NCBI GenBank assembly: GCA_930633525.1
Contig: CAKNFP010000001.1
Span: forward strand, 3,140,001 to 3,204,000
Direction: 5' to 3'
Origin: Hyphomicrobiales bacterium
GTDB lineage: Bacteria; Pseudomonadota; Alphaproteobacteria; Rhizobiales; Beijerinckiaceae
DNA: 64,000 nucleotides
Part shown: positions 34,986 through 43,050 of the stretch, piece by piece
Layout: each line of letters opens with the position of its first letter
How positions within the stretch are numbered: position 1 is the stretch's first letter
Position numbers and translations under genes: made by a program
Notes under the pieces: model-generated
Database searches by the model: none
What the model was told of the DNA's origin: nothing
Seen by the model: the letters and a program-made list of their open reading frames with translations, nothing else

Positions 34986-36639
34986 CAGACGCCACGAACA
35001 TTCCTGCCAATTCCCTGTCGCCCAGCGCCGCCAACGCGGCGGCGCCACCGTGCGCCCGACAATGCGCGGCGAGGCGCGCAAGCCCCGCCGCCGCCTCTGC
35101 CGCGCCGAGCGCGACGATGGGCCTAGCATGGGTCGCGCCGCCACGCACCAATTCGTAGCGGCCCCGGGCACCGACAAGCGTCAGCCCCGGTGGATGACGC
35201 CCCGTCGCCTGGGCCGCGCAGCCCTTGACACAGCCGGAAACATGGAGGCCGAAGCCGGCCCCGGCCAGATCCCGCGCCGTCGCGGCGATGCGCATCGCGT
35301 CCTCCTGGGCCGGCATCTCCCCGCTGGCGCAGGCCGGCGCGCCCGGACAGGCGATGACGGCGAGCCGCGCATCATCAGGATCCGTGATGAAGCCTGCCGC
35401 CGCAGCCTTTGTCATGAGCGCGACAGCCCGATCCGGCGCGATCCCCGGCCAATGGATCTGCCGCCACGGCCCGAGACGCAGGGCGCCGCCGTTTTCCCCC
35501 TCGGCCAGTTCCGCGAGAAGAGCAAGCTGCCGTGCTGTCATGCGCCCGAACGGCAAAGCCAGCGTAAGCACGGCCTTGTCCCGTGCCATGGGGTGGATGC
35601 CAACTGTTGCGGGTCCCCTCACCCCAACCCTCTCCCCGCTGGGGAGAGGGAGAACGGAGGCGGCTTCGGCGAAAGGCGCGTCATAGAAGCCTTGCCCCCT
35701 CTCCCCAGCGGGGAGAGGGTTGGGGTAAGGGGTAAACACCCGCACCATCGCAAGTTCATCAACGAGCGCCCGCCGCGCCGCCGCATCAAGCTGGCGCATA
35801 CGACGCAAACCGGGATCCCGCGCCATTGCCGCGGCAAAGGCGAAGCCGATAGCGCGGGCGACATCCGGCAGGGCTGAAAGCGAACAGGCGCCGACCCAGT
35901 CGATCCCCGCCTGCGCATCGAAACCGACCGCCCAGACCGTTTCGCCTTCACGGACAAAGGCGCGAAAACGCACATCGGCGGCGATATCGTCCAACGCCAG
36001 CGCTCCGCCGTCATCGACGATCCAGGAAAACTTGGCCGGAAGCGGCAGCGGTCCCCCACCCCTCACCCCTCCCCGCAAGGGGGAGGGGGGCGGTTGGCGT
36101 CGTGGCTTCACGATACCGGTCGCTTCCCGTTCCGCTTCCAGCCACGCAAAGGGCAGACTTGAAATCTCGCCGGCGCCGCGCCCCTCCCCCTTGCGGGGAG
36201 GGGTAAGGGGTGGGGGTACCCGCCCTGTATCAAGGACCGCCCCCACCTCGCCCGTCAACGCCGCTTCCAGCGCCCGCGCCACCTCGCGCGCGTCGCATAA
36301 GGCCGTCGGGTCGCAATCCGAGAGCGGGCTCGCCAGCACGTTGCGGGCGGCCTCATGGGCGGGGCTCTCGTCGAGGAGACCGGCTCGCGCCAATTCAGCC
36401 TGCAGGCGATCCAGGCTTGCCTCCGTCACGCCGCGCAGCTGCAGATTGGCGCGGCTGCTCAGGTCGATCAGCCCATTGCCGTGGCGCGCGGCGAGATCCG
36501 CGATCAGTCGCGCGGTCGCCACCGGCAGATGCCCGGCGGTGAGACGCAGCCGCACGAGCAAGCCATCACCGGTCGCCATCGGACGCAGGGCTCCGGGGCA
36601 CCAGCCGCGCCGGCGATCGGCCGCGGCGGACGCACTCAT
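34978..36639 (-). CDS. cobG: precorrin-3B synthase CobG, carrying two in-frame repeat insertions
   Basis: O2-dependent monooxygenase of the nitrite/sulfite reductase fold that hydroxylates precorrin-3A at C-20. From ATG 36639 (ATGA overlap with cobN stop) it is 553 residues, longer than the roughly 400-460 usual for the family. The N-terminal ferredoxin-like domain has NGLIDLSSRANLQLRGV; the siroheme/4Fe-4S Cys set is CPGAPAC with SGCVKGC near the C-terminus, so the catalytic part looks intact. The excess is two Pro/Gly/Arg-rich segments (residues about 140-200 and 302-345) encoded by paired inverted palindromic repeats. Whether these are tolerated loops is not known. Confidence 0.92.
   Translation of the reverse strand: MSASAAADRRRGWCPGALRPMATGDGLLVRLRLTAGHLPVATARLIADLAARHGNGLIDLSSRANLQLRGVTEASLDRLQAELARAGLLDESPAHEAARNVLASPLSDCDPTALCDAREVARALEAALTGEVGAVLDTGRVPPPLTPPRKGEGRGAGEISSLPFAWLEAEREATGIVKPRRQPPPSPLRGGVRGGGPLPLPAKFSWIVDDGGALALDDIAADVRFRAFVREGETVWAVGFDAQAGIDWVGACSLSALPDVARAIGFAFAAAMARDPGLRRMRQLDAAARRALVDELAMVRVFTPYPNPLPAGERGQGFYDAPFAEAASVLPLPSGERVGVRGPATVGIHPMARDKAVLTLALPFGRMTARQLALLAELAEGENGGALRLGPWRQIHWPGIAPDRAVALMTKAAAAGFITDPDDARLAVIACPGAPACASGEMPAQEDAMRIAATARDLAGAGFGLHVSGCVKGCAAQATGRHPPGLTLVGARGRYELVRGGATHARPIVALGAAEAAAGLARLAAHCRAHGGAAALAALGDRELAGMFVASDG
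35615..35732. repeat. inverted pair of 36-bp palindromic repeats inside cobG (insert B)
   Basis: Two 36-bp arms, 35615-35650 and 35697-35732, are inverted copies of each other with one mismatch, separated by 46 bp. Each arm carries the internal hairpin CCCTCTCCCC-GCTG-GGGAGAGGG and the CCCAACCCTC motif. The pair is read through in frame by cobG as a segment that includes PNPLPAGERG and PLPSGERVGVRG. The same family recurs between genes at 52.5, 54.2 and 63.2 kb. Confidence 0.9.
36053..36216. repeat. inverted pair of 36-bp palindromic repeats inside cobG (insert A)
   Basis: Arms at 36053-36088 and 36181-36216 are inverted copies matching at 35 of 36 positions, enclosing 92 bp. Each arm contains the hairpin CCCCTCCCC-GCAA-GGGGGAGGGG. 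Cob reading continues in frame through both arms, giving PPPLTPPRKGEGRG and PPPSPLRGGVRGGG, with a less repetitive stretch between that does not look like CobG either. This is a different subfamily of arm from insert B, but with the same layout. Confidence 0.9.
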
Positions 36640-39600
36640 TCCGCGGCCTCCGGCAGGGCGCCGAGGGCGGCCGCGAGCCGCCCATAGACCGAATTGCGGC
36701 GGGGCTGCCACAGGCCGCGCTTCAGGGCATCGGCGAACCGCGCGGCGATGGCGCGGGCAGCGGCGGGATTGGCAGATGTGATCGTCGACCACACGGCCTC
36801 ATCGGCGACATAGGCGTCGAACACCAGCTCGAAGGGCCCATGGCCGACCGCATTTGAGGTCGCCGCGAAGGCATAGAGCGCATCGACCCCCTGCGCGAGC
36901 TCGGCGACGCCGCGATAGCCATGGCGCAGTTGTCCCGCGATCCAGCGCGGATTGGCGAGGCGGCTGCGGGCTATGCGGGCGATCTCCTCGGCCATCAAGC
37001 GCGCGCGCGGCGCATCCGGCCGGCTGGTGTCGAGATGGATGAGAGCGGGGGTCGCGCCGAGCGCCTCGGCCGCCGCCGCGAAGCCGCCGACGAAATCGGC
37101 GACGTCCTCGGTATCGAGCGCGTCGCGCTCGCAGTCGTCGCGGGCATGCACCAGCGCGTCGGCGGTCCTCACGCGCTCCCTGAAAGCTTCCGGCGCCGGC
37201 CGCGCCGTCCCATCGGCGCCGATGGCATAGGCGCCTGCCGCGAGATAGCTGTCGCCGAGAGCCTCACGCCCCGACCAGTCGCCATCCAGCACCTGCGCGG
37301 ACACGCCCGCGCCGTAGGTGCCCGGCGCGCCGGAGAAAATGCGGTCGAGCGGCTCACCGCGCCGCCGCGCCGCCGCGAGCGGGTTGAGATCGTCCTCCTC
37401 GTCGAGCGCCGCAATCGCCTTGACCGCCTGGTCGAACAGGGTGATCTGCTGGGCGAAGGCATCCCGGAACAGGCCGGAAATACGCAAGGTCACATCGATG
37501 CGCGGCCGGTCCATGCGCGGCCCGGGCACGATCTCGACGCCGGTGACACGGTTCGAGGCATGATCCCAGCGCGGGCGCGCGCCCATCAGCACCAGCGCCT
37601 CGGCAAGGTCGTCGCCGCCGGTGCGCAGCGTCATCGAGGCCCAGAGGTCCATGACGAGCGCGCGCGGCCAGTCGCCATGATCCTGGAGATAGCGTCGCAG
37701 CACTTCCGCCGCCGCCCGCTCGCCAATGCTGAGTGCCGTGCGCGTCGGGATGGCGCGCGGATCAAGTCCCGTGAGATTGCGGCCCGTCGGCAGCACGTCG
37801 AGTCGGCCGCGCGTCGGCGCTCCCGCCGGTCCCGGCGGCACGAAGCGCCCGCCGAGCGCCGCCAGCAGCGCGGCTTTTTCCGCTCGCGGAGAGGCCGCGA
37901 TACGCAGGCGCGCTTCCGCTGCGGCGTCTCCCATCAAGACTGCCATCGCCTCGCCGGCGGCGTGTGGAGGGGCCTCGCCCAACACATGCAGCCCGTCGCG
38001 GATGGCGAATTCCTTGAGGTCGCACAGCCAGGCATCGAGCACGGTGATCAGCGTGTCGTCATCGCTGGCTTCGGCGCCGCATTCGGCGGCGAGGCCCGTC
38101 TCGCGCGCCTTGTCGACGATGGCGGATTTCAGGAGCCGCTGGCGCTTGGCGTCGAGGCCGTCGGCGGCCGCGTATTCGTCAACCAGCGCCTCGAGCTCGG
38201 CCGACGCGCCATGGAGCCCCGCCTCGCTGATGGGCGGCGTAAGATGGCCGATGGTCACCGCCCCTATCCGCCGGCGCGCCACCGCCGCCTCGCCGGGATT
38301 ATTGACGATGAAGGGATAGATCACCGGCAGCGCGCCCGTCAGCACCTGCGGCGCGCAGACGGGCGACAGCGCGGCGGTCTTGCCGGGCAGCCATTCGAGC
38401 GTACCATGGGTGCCGAGATGGACGATGGCATCGACCTCCTCGCCGCCGCCTGCCCGACTGAGCGCAAGCCAGGCATAGAAGGCGCAATAGGCGTGGCGCG
38501 GCGGCAGCGCCGGGTCATGATAACTCGCCTTGCGGTCGGCGTCTCGCCCGCGCTCCGGCTGGAGCGCCAGCACCACATGGCCGGCCCTCAGGACAGGGAA
38601 GGAGAACGCGCCGTCCCCAACCGCCGGGTCGTCCTCCGGCTCGCCCCAGGCGCCCATCACCGCCTCGCGGAAGGCTGGCGGCGTCGCCGCGAGCCAGTCC
38701 CGGTAGCGTGACAGGCTGAGCCTTGCACGCTCGTGGCCGGCCTCCAGCCGCGGCAGGATCGCCTCCGCCGGAACCGTATTATCAGCCGCATAGCCCGCTT
38801 CCGCCAGCCACGACAGCAGGTTGGCGGCGCTGCGGCCGGTATCGAGACCCACCGCATAGCCGGTGCGCCCACCGCGCGAGGGATAGTCGGCGACGATCAC
38901 CGCGATGCGCCGCGCCACAGGAGGCGTTGCGGCAAGCTGCGCCCATCCCGCCGCGCGCTCCGCGACGAGGGCGATCTGGGCCGGATCGGGCTCATGGCGC
39001 ACGACGGCGAATTCGAGCGCGGGATTGGCCGGCGCCTCGGCCTTGAAGGAAATCGCGGTCGTCGTGAGCCGCCCATCGATCTCCGGCAGGGCGACATTCA
39101 TGGCGAAATCGGCGGCTCCGAGGCCGCGCGGGCTCTCGTCCCATGCCGCGCGCGGCGCCCCGGCCAGGATCACCTGCAGCACCGGGCAGTCGGCGCGATC
39201 GAGCACGCTGCCGCCCTCGTTGCGCTGCGCCGAGAAGGCTGTCGTGTTCAGGATCACCACCGGCCTGTGACGGTCGATCGCCGCCTCCACGATCGCGATC
39301 GCCTCGGGATCCTTCAGGCTGGAGACGAAGAGCGCGACGGGGGTGAGGCCCCGTTCCACGAGGGCCGCCGCAAGCGCCGTGATCGGCGCCGTGTCGCCCG
39401 CAAGATAGACCGAGCGGTAGAACAGGATGAGCGCCGTCGGAGAGGCCTGCGCACCGTCGTCCGAAAAAGGCTCCGTGATCCCTCCCCTCCAGGGGAGGGT
39501 GGCCTTGCCCCCGGCAAGATCGGGTGGGGTCGATACGCGATTGTCTTGACGCGAGTGGAGGCCGGGGCCCCACCCGGCGCCTGCGGCGCCCCCCTCCCCA

Positions 39601-40373
39601 GGAGGGGAGGGATCGGCGGCAGCGCTTCCAATGCCCTCTCTCGGGCGCTGCGTTCCCGTGTCATCCCCTTCACCGGAGCCTAGCGGGGCAAGACCGGCTC
39701 CACTCCCTCTCCCCGGCGGGGAGAGGGTCGGGGTGAGGGGGAGCGACATCGGAGAAGCGGAAGCCACCCCCTCACTCGGACGCTGCGCGCCCGACCTCTC
39801 CCCGCCGGGGAGAGGTGAAACGGGCGCTTTCAGGGGAAAGTCCCCCGCTGCCGGCACGGGGCACGGGGGTACGATAGAAAGGTTTGCGCCGAGCGCATTG
39901 GCCATCAGCGAAAGTGCGGCGCCGAGATTGTCCACGCCGCCGGCGCGGAAACAGGCGTCCAGCGCGTCATAGAGGTCGCGGGCGGCGCGCGACAGGGCGG
40001 CGAGGCGCTCGTCCGGACGGTCGTCACCGGCGAGCGCCACCAGAATCGCCCCGCGCCTGATGCAACTCGCGGCGATCTCGTTGAGGCCGTAGTCGAGATA
40101 ATCGAGCCCGCCGAGGCAGCGCATCACGACGATCCGCGCCTTGTCGATGACCTCCTCCACATAGAGATCGACGGACAGGGGATGGCGCAGACGCTGGAGA
40201 TTGGCGAGCCGGAGCGTCGGAAGGGATTTGCCGGCGCGCTCATGGGCCGTGGCGAGCGCGGCAAGATCCGTGTCGGTAAAGGAGAGGATCACCATCTCCG
40301 CCGGTGTCTGGCCGAGATCGACCGGCGTTTCCGCCTGGTCGAGCCCGACAGCCGTAACCGGCAGGAGATGCAT
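36636..40373 (-). CDS. cobN: cobaltochelatase subunit CobN, carrying in-frame repeat insertions
   Basis: The large subunit of the ATP-dependent CobNST complex that inserts cobalt into hydrogenobyrinic acid a,c-diamide. The 1245-residue protein has the magnesium-chelatase-H/CobN fold: an N-terminal region beginning MHLLPVTAVGLDQAET, the HLGTHGTLEWLPGKTAALSP signature near residue 640, and a C-terminal ASNRVTGVEIVPGPRMDRPRIDV stretch. Residues about 180-308 are a Pro/Gly/Ser-rich, low-complexity segment encoded by palindromic repeats (39450-39840), after which conserved sequence resumes. It is flanked by cobW (12 bp upstream) and cobG (ATGA overlap). CobS and CobT are not in the window. Confidence 0.93.
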   Translation of the reverse strand: MHLLPVTAVGLDQAETPVDLGQTPAEMVILSFTDTDLAALATAHERAGKSLPTLRLANLQRLRHPLSVDLYVEEVIDKARIVVMRCLGGLDYLDYGLNEIAASCIRRGAILVALAGDDRPDERLAALSRAARDLYDALDACFRAGGVDNLGAALSLMANALGANLSIVPPCPVPAAGDFPLKAPVSPLPGGERSGAQRPSEGVASASPMSLPLTPTLSPPGRGSGAGLAPLGSGEGDDTGTQRPREGIGSAAADPSPPGEGGAAGAGWGPGLHSRQDNRVSTPPDLAGGKATLPWRGGITEPFSDDGAQASPTALILFYRSVYLAGDTAPITALAAALVERGLTPVALFVSSLKDPEAIAIVEAAIDRHRPVVILNTTAFSAQRNEGGSVLDRADCPVLQVILAGAPRAAWDESPRGLGAADFAMNVALPEIDGRLTTTAISFKAEAPANPALEFAVVRHEPDPAQIALVAERAAGWAQLAATPPVARRIAVIVADYPSRGGRTGYAVGLDTGRSAANLLSWLAEAGYAADNTVPAEAILPRLEAGHERARLSLSRYRDWLAATPPAFREAVMGAWGEPEDDPAVGDGAFSFPVLRAGHVVLALQPERGRDADRKASYHDPALPPRHAYCAFYAWLALSRAGGGEEVDAIVHLGTHGTLEWLPGKTAALSPVCAPQVLTGALPVIYPFIVNNPGEAAVARRRIGAVTIGHLTPPISEAGLHGASAELEALVDEYAAADGLDAKRQRLLKSAIVDKARETGLAAECGAEASDDDTLITVLDAWLCDLKEFAIRDGLHVLGEAPPHAAGEAMAVLMGDAAAEARLRIAASPRAEKAALLAALGGRFVPPGPAGAPTRGRLDVLPTGRNLTGLDPRAIPTRTALSIGERAAAEVLRRYLQDHGDWPRALVMDLWASMTLRTGGDDLAEALVLMGARPRWDHASNRVTGVEIVPGPRMDRPRIDVTLRISGLFRDAFAQQITLFDQAVKAIAALDEEDDLNPLAAARRRGEPLDRIFSGAPGTYGAGVSAQVLDGDWSGREALGDSYLAAGAYAIGADGTARPAPEAFRERVRTADALVHARDDCERDALDTEDVADFVGGFAAAAEALGATPALIHLDTSRPDAPRARLMAEEIARIARSRLANPRWIAGQLRHGYRGVAELAQGVDALYAFAATSNAVGHGPFELVFDAYVADEAVWSTITSANPAAARAIAARFADALKRGLWQPRRNSVYGRLAAALGALPEAAE
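39479..39613. repeat. inverted GC-rich repeat pair inside cobN
   Basis: An arm at about 39479-39533 (TCCCTCCCCTCC-AGGGGAGGG then GGCAAGATCGGGTGGGG) is followed in inverted orientation by one at about 39564-39613 (CCCCACCCGGCGCCTGCGGC then CCCTCCCC-AGGAGGGGAGGGA). The same subfamily occurs as an inverted pair between genes at 58721-58890. It is translated in frame within CobN as part of the low-complexity insertion. Confidence 0.85.
39705..39815. repeat. second pair of palindromic repeats inside cobN
   Basis: CCCTCTCCCCGGCGGGGAG plus GGTCGGGGTGAGGGG (39705-39740) and a shorter CCTCTCCCCGCCGGGGAGAG palindrome (about 39793-39815). They belong to the same family as the cobG insert B arms. The surrounding code also contains an internal duplication in protein (AQRPSEGVASA and TQRPREGIGSA). 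All stays in frame. Confidence 0.8.
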
Positions 40374-40385
40374 CGCGCCCTCCCC

Positions 40386-41432
40386 TCAGCCGAGGATGGC
40401 AGCCGTCACGGCCTCGCGGTCGAAACCCTTCTGGCCAATGACGACGAGCCGGCCGCCCCGCGCCTCGGTGGCCGCGAAGGGGCGCTCGAACTGCTGCTGG
40501 AAACGCGCGCCGACCCCCTGCACGAGCAGACGTAGGGGCTTCCCGGCAATGGCGAGGAAGCCCTTGATGCGCAGGATGTCATGCGCTTCAGCCGCCGCCT
40601 TGAGCCGCGCGATCACCGCCTCCGCGTCCCCCTGCTCGGGGATTTCGACGACGAAGCTATCGAAGTCGTCGTGATCGTGCTCCCCTTCCGCATCGTGATG
40701 GGAGGGCCGCGCGTCGAGGTCGCTTTCGGCCGCAGCACCGAGGCCAAGCAGCACCTTGGGATCGACCACGCCCTCGCGGGTGGTGACGACCTTCACGGCG
40801 CGCGGCACGGTTTCCGCGATCTCGGCCCGCACCCGCGCCTCGTCATCGCCGCTCAGCAGGTCGGCCTTGTTGAGGATGACGAGATCGGCAGAGAGGAGCT
40901 GATCCTCGAATACTTCCTCAAGGGGGTTGTCGTGATCGAGCGAGGGGTCGGCCGCGCGCTGGCGGGCGAGCGCTTCCGGATTATCCGCAAAGCGCCCGGC
41001 GGCGGTGGCGGCGCCGTCAACGACGGTGATCACGCCATCGACGGTGACGCGCGAGGCGATGGCCGGCCAGTTGAAAGCTTTGACCAGCGGCTTCGGCAGG
41101 GCGAGCCCCGAGGTCTCGATGAGGATGTGCTCCGGCGGCTCGGCCTTGGCGAGCAAGCCCTCCAGCGCCGGGATGAAATCATCCGCGACCGTGCAGCAGA
41201 GACACCCGTTGGCGAGTTCGACGATATTGTCCTCGGGGCAGGACTCGACGCCGCAGCCCTTCAGGATCTCGCCGTCGATGCCGACATCGCCAAATTCATT
41301 GACGATGACGGCGAGCCGGCGCCCGTCCGCGTTAGTCAGCACGTGGCGCAGGAGGCTCGTCTTGCCGGCCCCGAGGAAGCCGGTGACGATGGTGCAGGGA
41401 ACCTTGGCCGTGGCCGCCACAGGAGAGGTCAT
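40386..41432 (-). CDS. cobW: CobW family GTP-binding metallochaperone
   Basis: G3E-family GTPase thought to deliver cobalt to the chelatase. The 348-residue protein has Walker A GFLGAGKT (residues 18-25), the metal-binding GCLCC (residues 76-80), a VILNKADLL guanine-specificity motif near 187, and a His/Asp/Glu-rich loop HHDAEGEHDHDD near residue 240 likely to bind metal. The C-terminal CobW domain ends with GRLVVIGQKGFDR. Its ATG overlaps the DUF1636 stop by four bases and cobN follows 12 bp downstream, so all are one transcript. Confidence 0.95.
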   Translation of the reverse strand: MTSPVAATAKVPCTIVTGFLGAGKTSLLRHVLTNADGRRLAVIVNEFGDVGIDGEILKGCGVESCPEDNIVELANGCLCCTVADDFIPALEGLLAKAEPPEHILIETSGLALPKPLVKAFNWPAIASRVTVDGVITVVDGAATAAGRFADNPEALARQRAADPSLDHDNPLEEVFEDQLLSADLVILNKADLLSGDDEARVRAEIAETVPRAVKVVTTREGVVDPKVLLGLGAAAESDLDARPSHHDAEGEHDHDDFDSFVVEIPEQGDAEAVIARLKAAAEAHDILRIKGFLAIAGKPLRLLVQGVGARFQQQFERPFAATEARGGRLVVIGQKGFDREAVTAAILG

Positions 41433-41836
41433 GAGGTCGTTTCCATCTTGCAGACGAGCGGCGGAACGCGCGCGACCACACCCTTGCGGATCGGCAGCGG
41501 GCGCTCACGCCAGGGAATGATACCATCCGCCGCCACCGTATACTGGCGGGCGGCCAGGACGAGATCGTCGAGATGTATGTCGGCGTCGAGATCGCCGATC
41601 ACATAGGTCCATTTGCCGGGGGCGGCGAAGGCCACCGTACAGGGCCGGCGGCAGACCGACAGGCATTCCACGGGCGTGACCGTGACATCGGCATCGCCGG
41701 CAAGCCGGTCAGCCAGCGTCTGCGCCAGGCCGCGCCCTGGTTCGTCATAGGGCCCCTCCGTCGCGCCACCCTGCCGTCGCCGGCAGGTGACGCAGACCAT
41801 CAGCGTGGTCGGCGCGACGGTTCGAGGCGCGTTCAT
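41429..41836 (-). CDS. DUF1636 family Cys-rich protein in the cobalamin operon
   Basis: A 135-residue protein of the DUF1636 family, often found beside cobW/cobN, with no established activity. Cysteines occur as VCVTC (15, 18) and CLSVCRRPC (58, 62, 66), a pattern like thioredoxin-fold 2Fe-2S ferredoxins, suggesting a metal or Fe-S site and a redox or metal-handling role for cobalt insertion. The ATG overlaps the cbtA stop (ATGA) and its stop overlaps the cobW ATG (ATGA), so it is co-translated between them. Confidence 0.86.
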   Translation of the reverse strand: MNAPRTVAPTTLMVCVTCRRRQGGATEGPYDEPGRGLAQTLADRLAGDADVTVTPVECLSVCRRPCTVAFAAPGKWTYVIGDLDADIHLDDLVLAARQYTVAADGIIPWRERPLPIRKGVVARVPPLVCKMETTS

Positions 41837-42585
41837 GCGGCGCGCCGGGCGAGACGCGGCCAGAAGAAGCCAACGGCGACCGCGACCGCTGCCCACAGGG
41901 CAGCGTGCACAACGAGCGAAGCCGCGGCGAAATGGCCGGCAAGCTCTGCTGGCGCGCCGCTGGCATAGGCCTCCGGATGTGGCGCGCCAACGACATGCGG
42001 CGCGATCAACAGCACGAAGCCGATGATCTTCGCCCAGACGGCCGGCGTGCGGATGAGAAGCCACAACGCAACCGCGGTCGCGACGGCGGTGGAGACCCAC
42101 CAGATCTGGCGCGCGACGAGCGGCCCGGCGGCGCTGCCCGGCAACTCGGGGGCGAGCCCCAACGCTGGCGCGAGACCGGTTGCGACGAAGGCAGCCGCCG
42201 CAAAGGCGAGCGCGTGCTTGACGTCGATCGGCTCGCCCGCCACCAGGAGGACGGATAGCAAGATCAAGGCAAAGCCGATCGCGGTGACGATGGTGGTCAG
42301 CCCGGTGAAGGCCGAGCGCTCCAGGCCATCGGCCGGGCTCCAGCCCTCGGCGTGGTCGCTGCCCTCCCCGGCTGGCTCATGCGCCTGAACGGCACTATGC
42401 GCCAGAACGACATGGGCGCCGAACAGGCCGGCGGCCATGCTGCCAAGCGCGGCCGTGCCCTCGGGCTTCTCAAATTTCTCGCCAGCCAGGATCAGCGGAG
42501 TCGTGGTGAAATGCTGCAGGACCGCGATCGCAAGTCCCGCAACAAGGCCGGCCACCAGGGCAACGGCCAGCACACGATTGAACAT
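41833..42585 (-). CDS. cbtA: cobalt transporter subunit CbtA
   Basis: A 250-residue integral membrane protein of the predicted cobalt transporter family CbtA. Helices lie at about residues 5-24, 48-65, 93-115, 125-145, 160-178, 186-205 and 220-240. The family starts with RVLAVALVAGLVAGLAIAVLQHF, as seen here, and contains the HPEAY and HVVGAPHP-type His residues. It lies seven bases after cbtB and is under the same cobalamin riboswitch, so it should be made only when cobalamin is scarce. Confidence 0.93.
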   Translation of the reverse strand: MFNRVLAVALVAGLVAGLAIAVLQHFTTTPLILAGEKFEKPEGTAALGSMAAGLFGAHVVLAHSAVQAHEPAGEGSDHAEGWSPADGLERSAFTGLTTIVTAIGFALILLSVLLVAGEPIDVKHALAFAAAAFVATGLAPALGLAPELPGSAAGPLVARQIWWVSTAVATAVALWLLIRTPAVWAKIIGFVLLIAPHVVGAPHPEAYASGAPAELAGHFAAASLVVHAALWAAVAVAVGFFWPRLARRAA

Positions 42586-42592
42586 GCTGCGA

Positions 42593-42766
42593 TCAGTGGC
42601 AGGGAAAGCTCAGCGCATGGCGCGTGTCATGAGCGGCATTGTGGACGGCCTCGGGATGCGCGAAGCCCGTCACGAACACCAGGACGACGCCCATGGCGAA
42701 GGCAACGAGGGCAACCTTCAGGACCTCAGCGCGAGATCCCAATCCCGCTACAGCAACATTTGACAC
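42593..42766 (-). CDS. cbtB: cobalt transporter subunit CbtB
   Basis: A 57-residue membrane protein with one helix (about residues 16-38) and the typical His/Cys-containing tail AVHNAAHDTRHALSFPCH, thought to bind cobalt. GTG 42766 is chosen because a perfect AAGGAGG sits five bases upstream (42778-42772); the first in-frame ATG at 42811 lies immediately at the riboswitch edge, has no ribosome-binding site and would add 15 poorly conserved residues. It is the first gene after the B12 riboswitch and 7 bp from cbtA. Confidence 0.9.
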   Translation of the reverse strand: MSNVAVAGLGSRAEVLKVALVAFAMGVVLVFVTGFAHPEAVHNAAHDTRHALSFPCH

Positions 42767-42816
42767 CGCGACCTCCTTCACTGCCCCACCCGGCAGTTCC
42801 ATGGCTTCCATCGCGA

Positions 42817-42992
42817 GGGCAGGTCTCCTGGCTTGCGGATCATTGAAGCGAACCGCCTTCCCAGATCGCCGCCGGGAGGGCGGAAGATCCAGTGGCTGTC
42901 ATGGTTCGCGCCTCAACCGCTCACAGTTGCGGGGGCAGCTCCGGCCTTGGGGTTACGCACCCCGCACCGGTATTCCCTTTTGACCTCTCACG
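42817..42992 (-). promoter_or_regulatory. cobalamin (B12) riboswitch
   Basis: Reading the minus strand, the element shows the class order: AAAGGGAATA (42980-42971) with GGTGCGGGGTGCG, the core box GCTGCCCCCGCAACTGT (42939-42923), GCCACTG (42896-42890), GGGAAGG (42862-42856) and the closing GCCAGGAGACCTGCC (42833-42819). Adenosylcobalamin binding normally reduces expression downstream. Between the aptamer and cbtB a small hairpin, CTGCC..GGCAG at about 42795-42780, precedes the AAGGAGG ribosome-binding site. It heads cbtB-cbtA-DUF1636-cobW and probably the rest of the run. Confidence 0.96.
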
Positions 42993-43050
42993 AGGACCGT
43001 CGCTTGCCGCAGCTAGACGCCTACTCCAGCCAAAAGTCAACGCGGGGACC

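Noticed and set aside
36921..38711. 596-codon open frame on the plus strand
   Set aside because: It lies entirely antisense to cobN, whose translation carries the family motifs; the plus-strand product is Arg/Ala-rich noise.
29582..42811. A cobF (precorrin-6A synthase), cobS or cobT gene within the cob run
   Set aside because: All open frames in the region are accounted for by other genes; none shows CobF, CobS or CobT motifs, so these must lie elsewhere in the genome.
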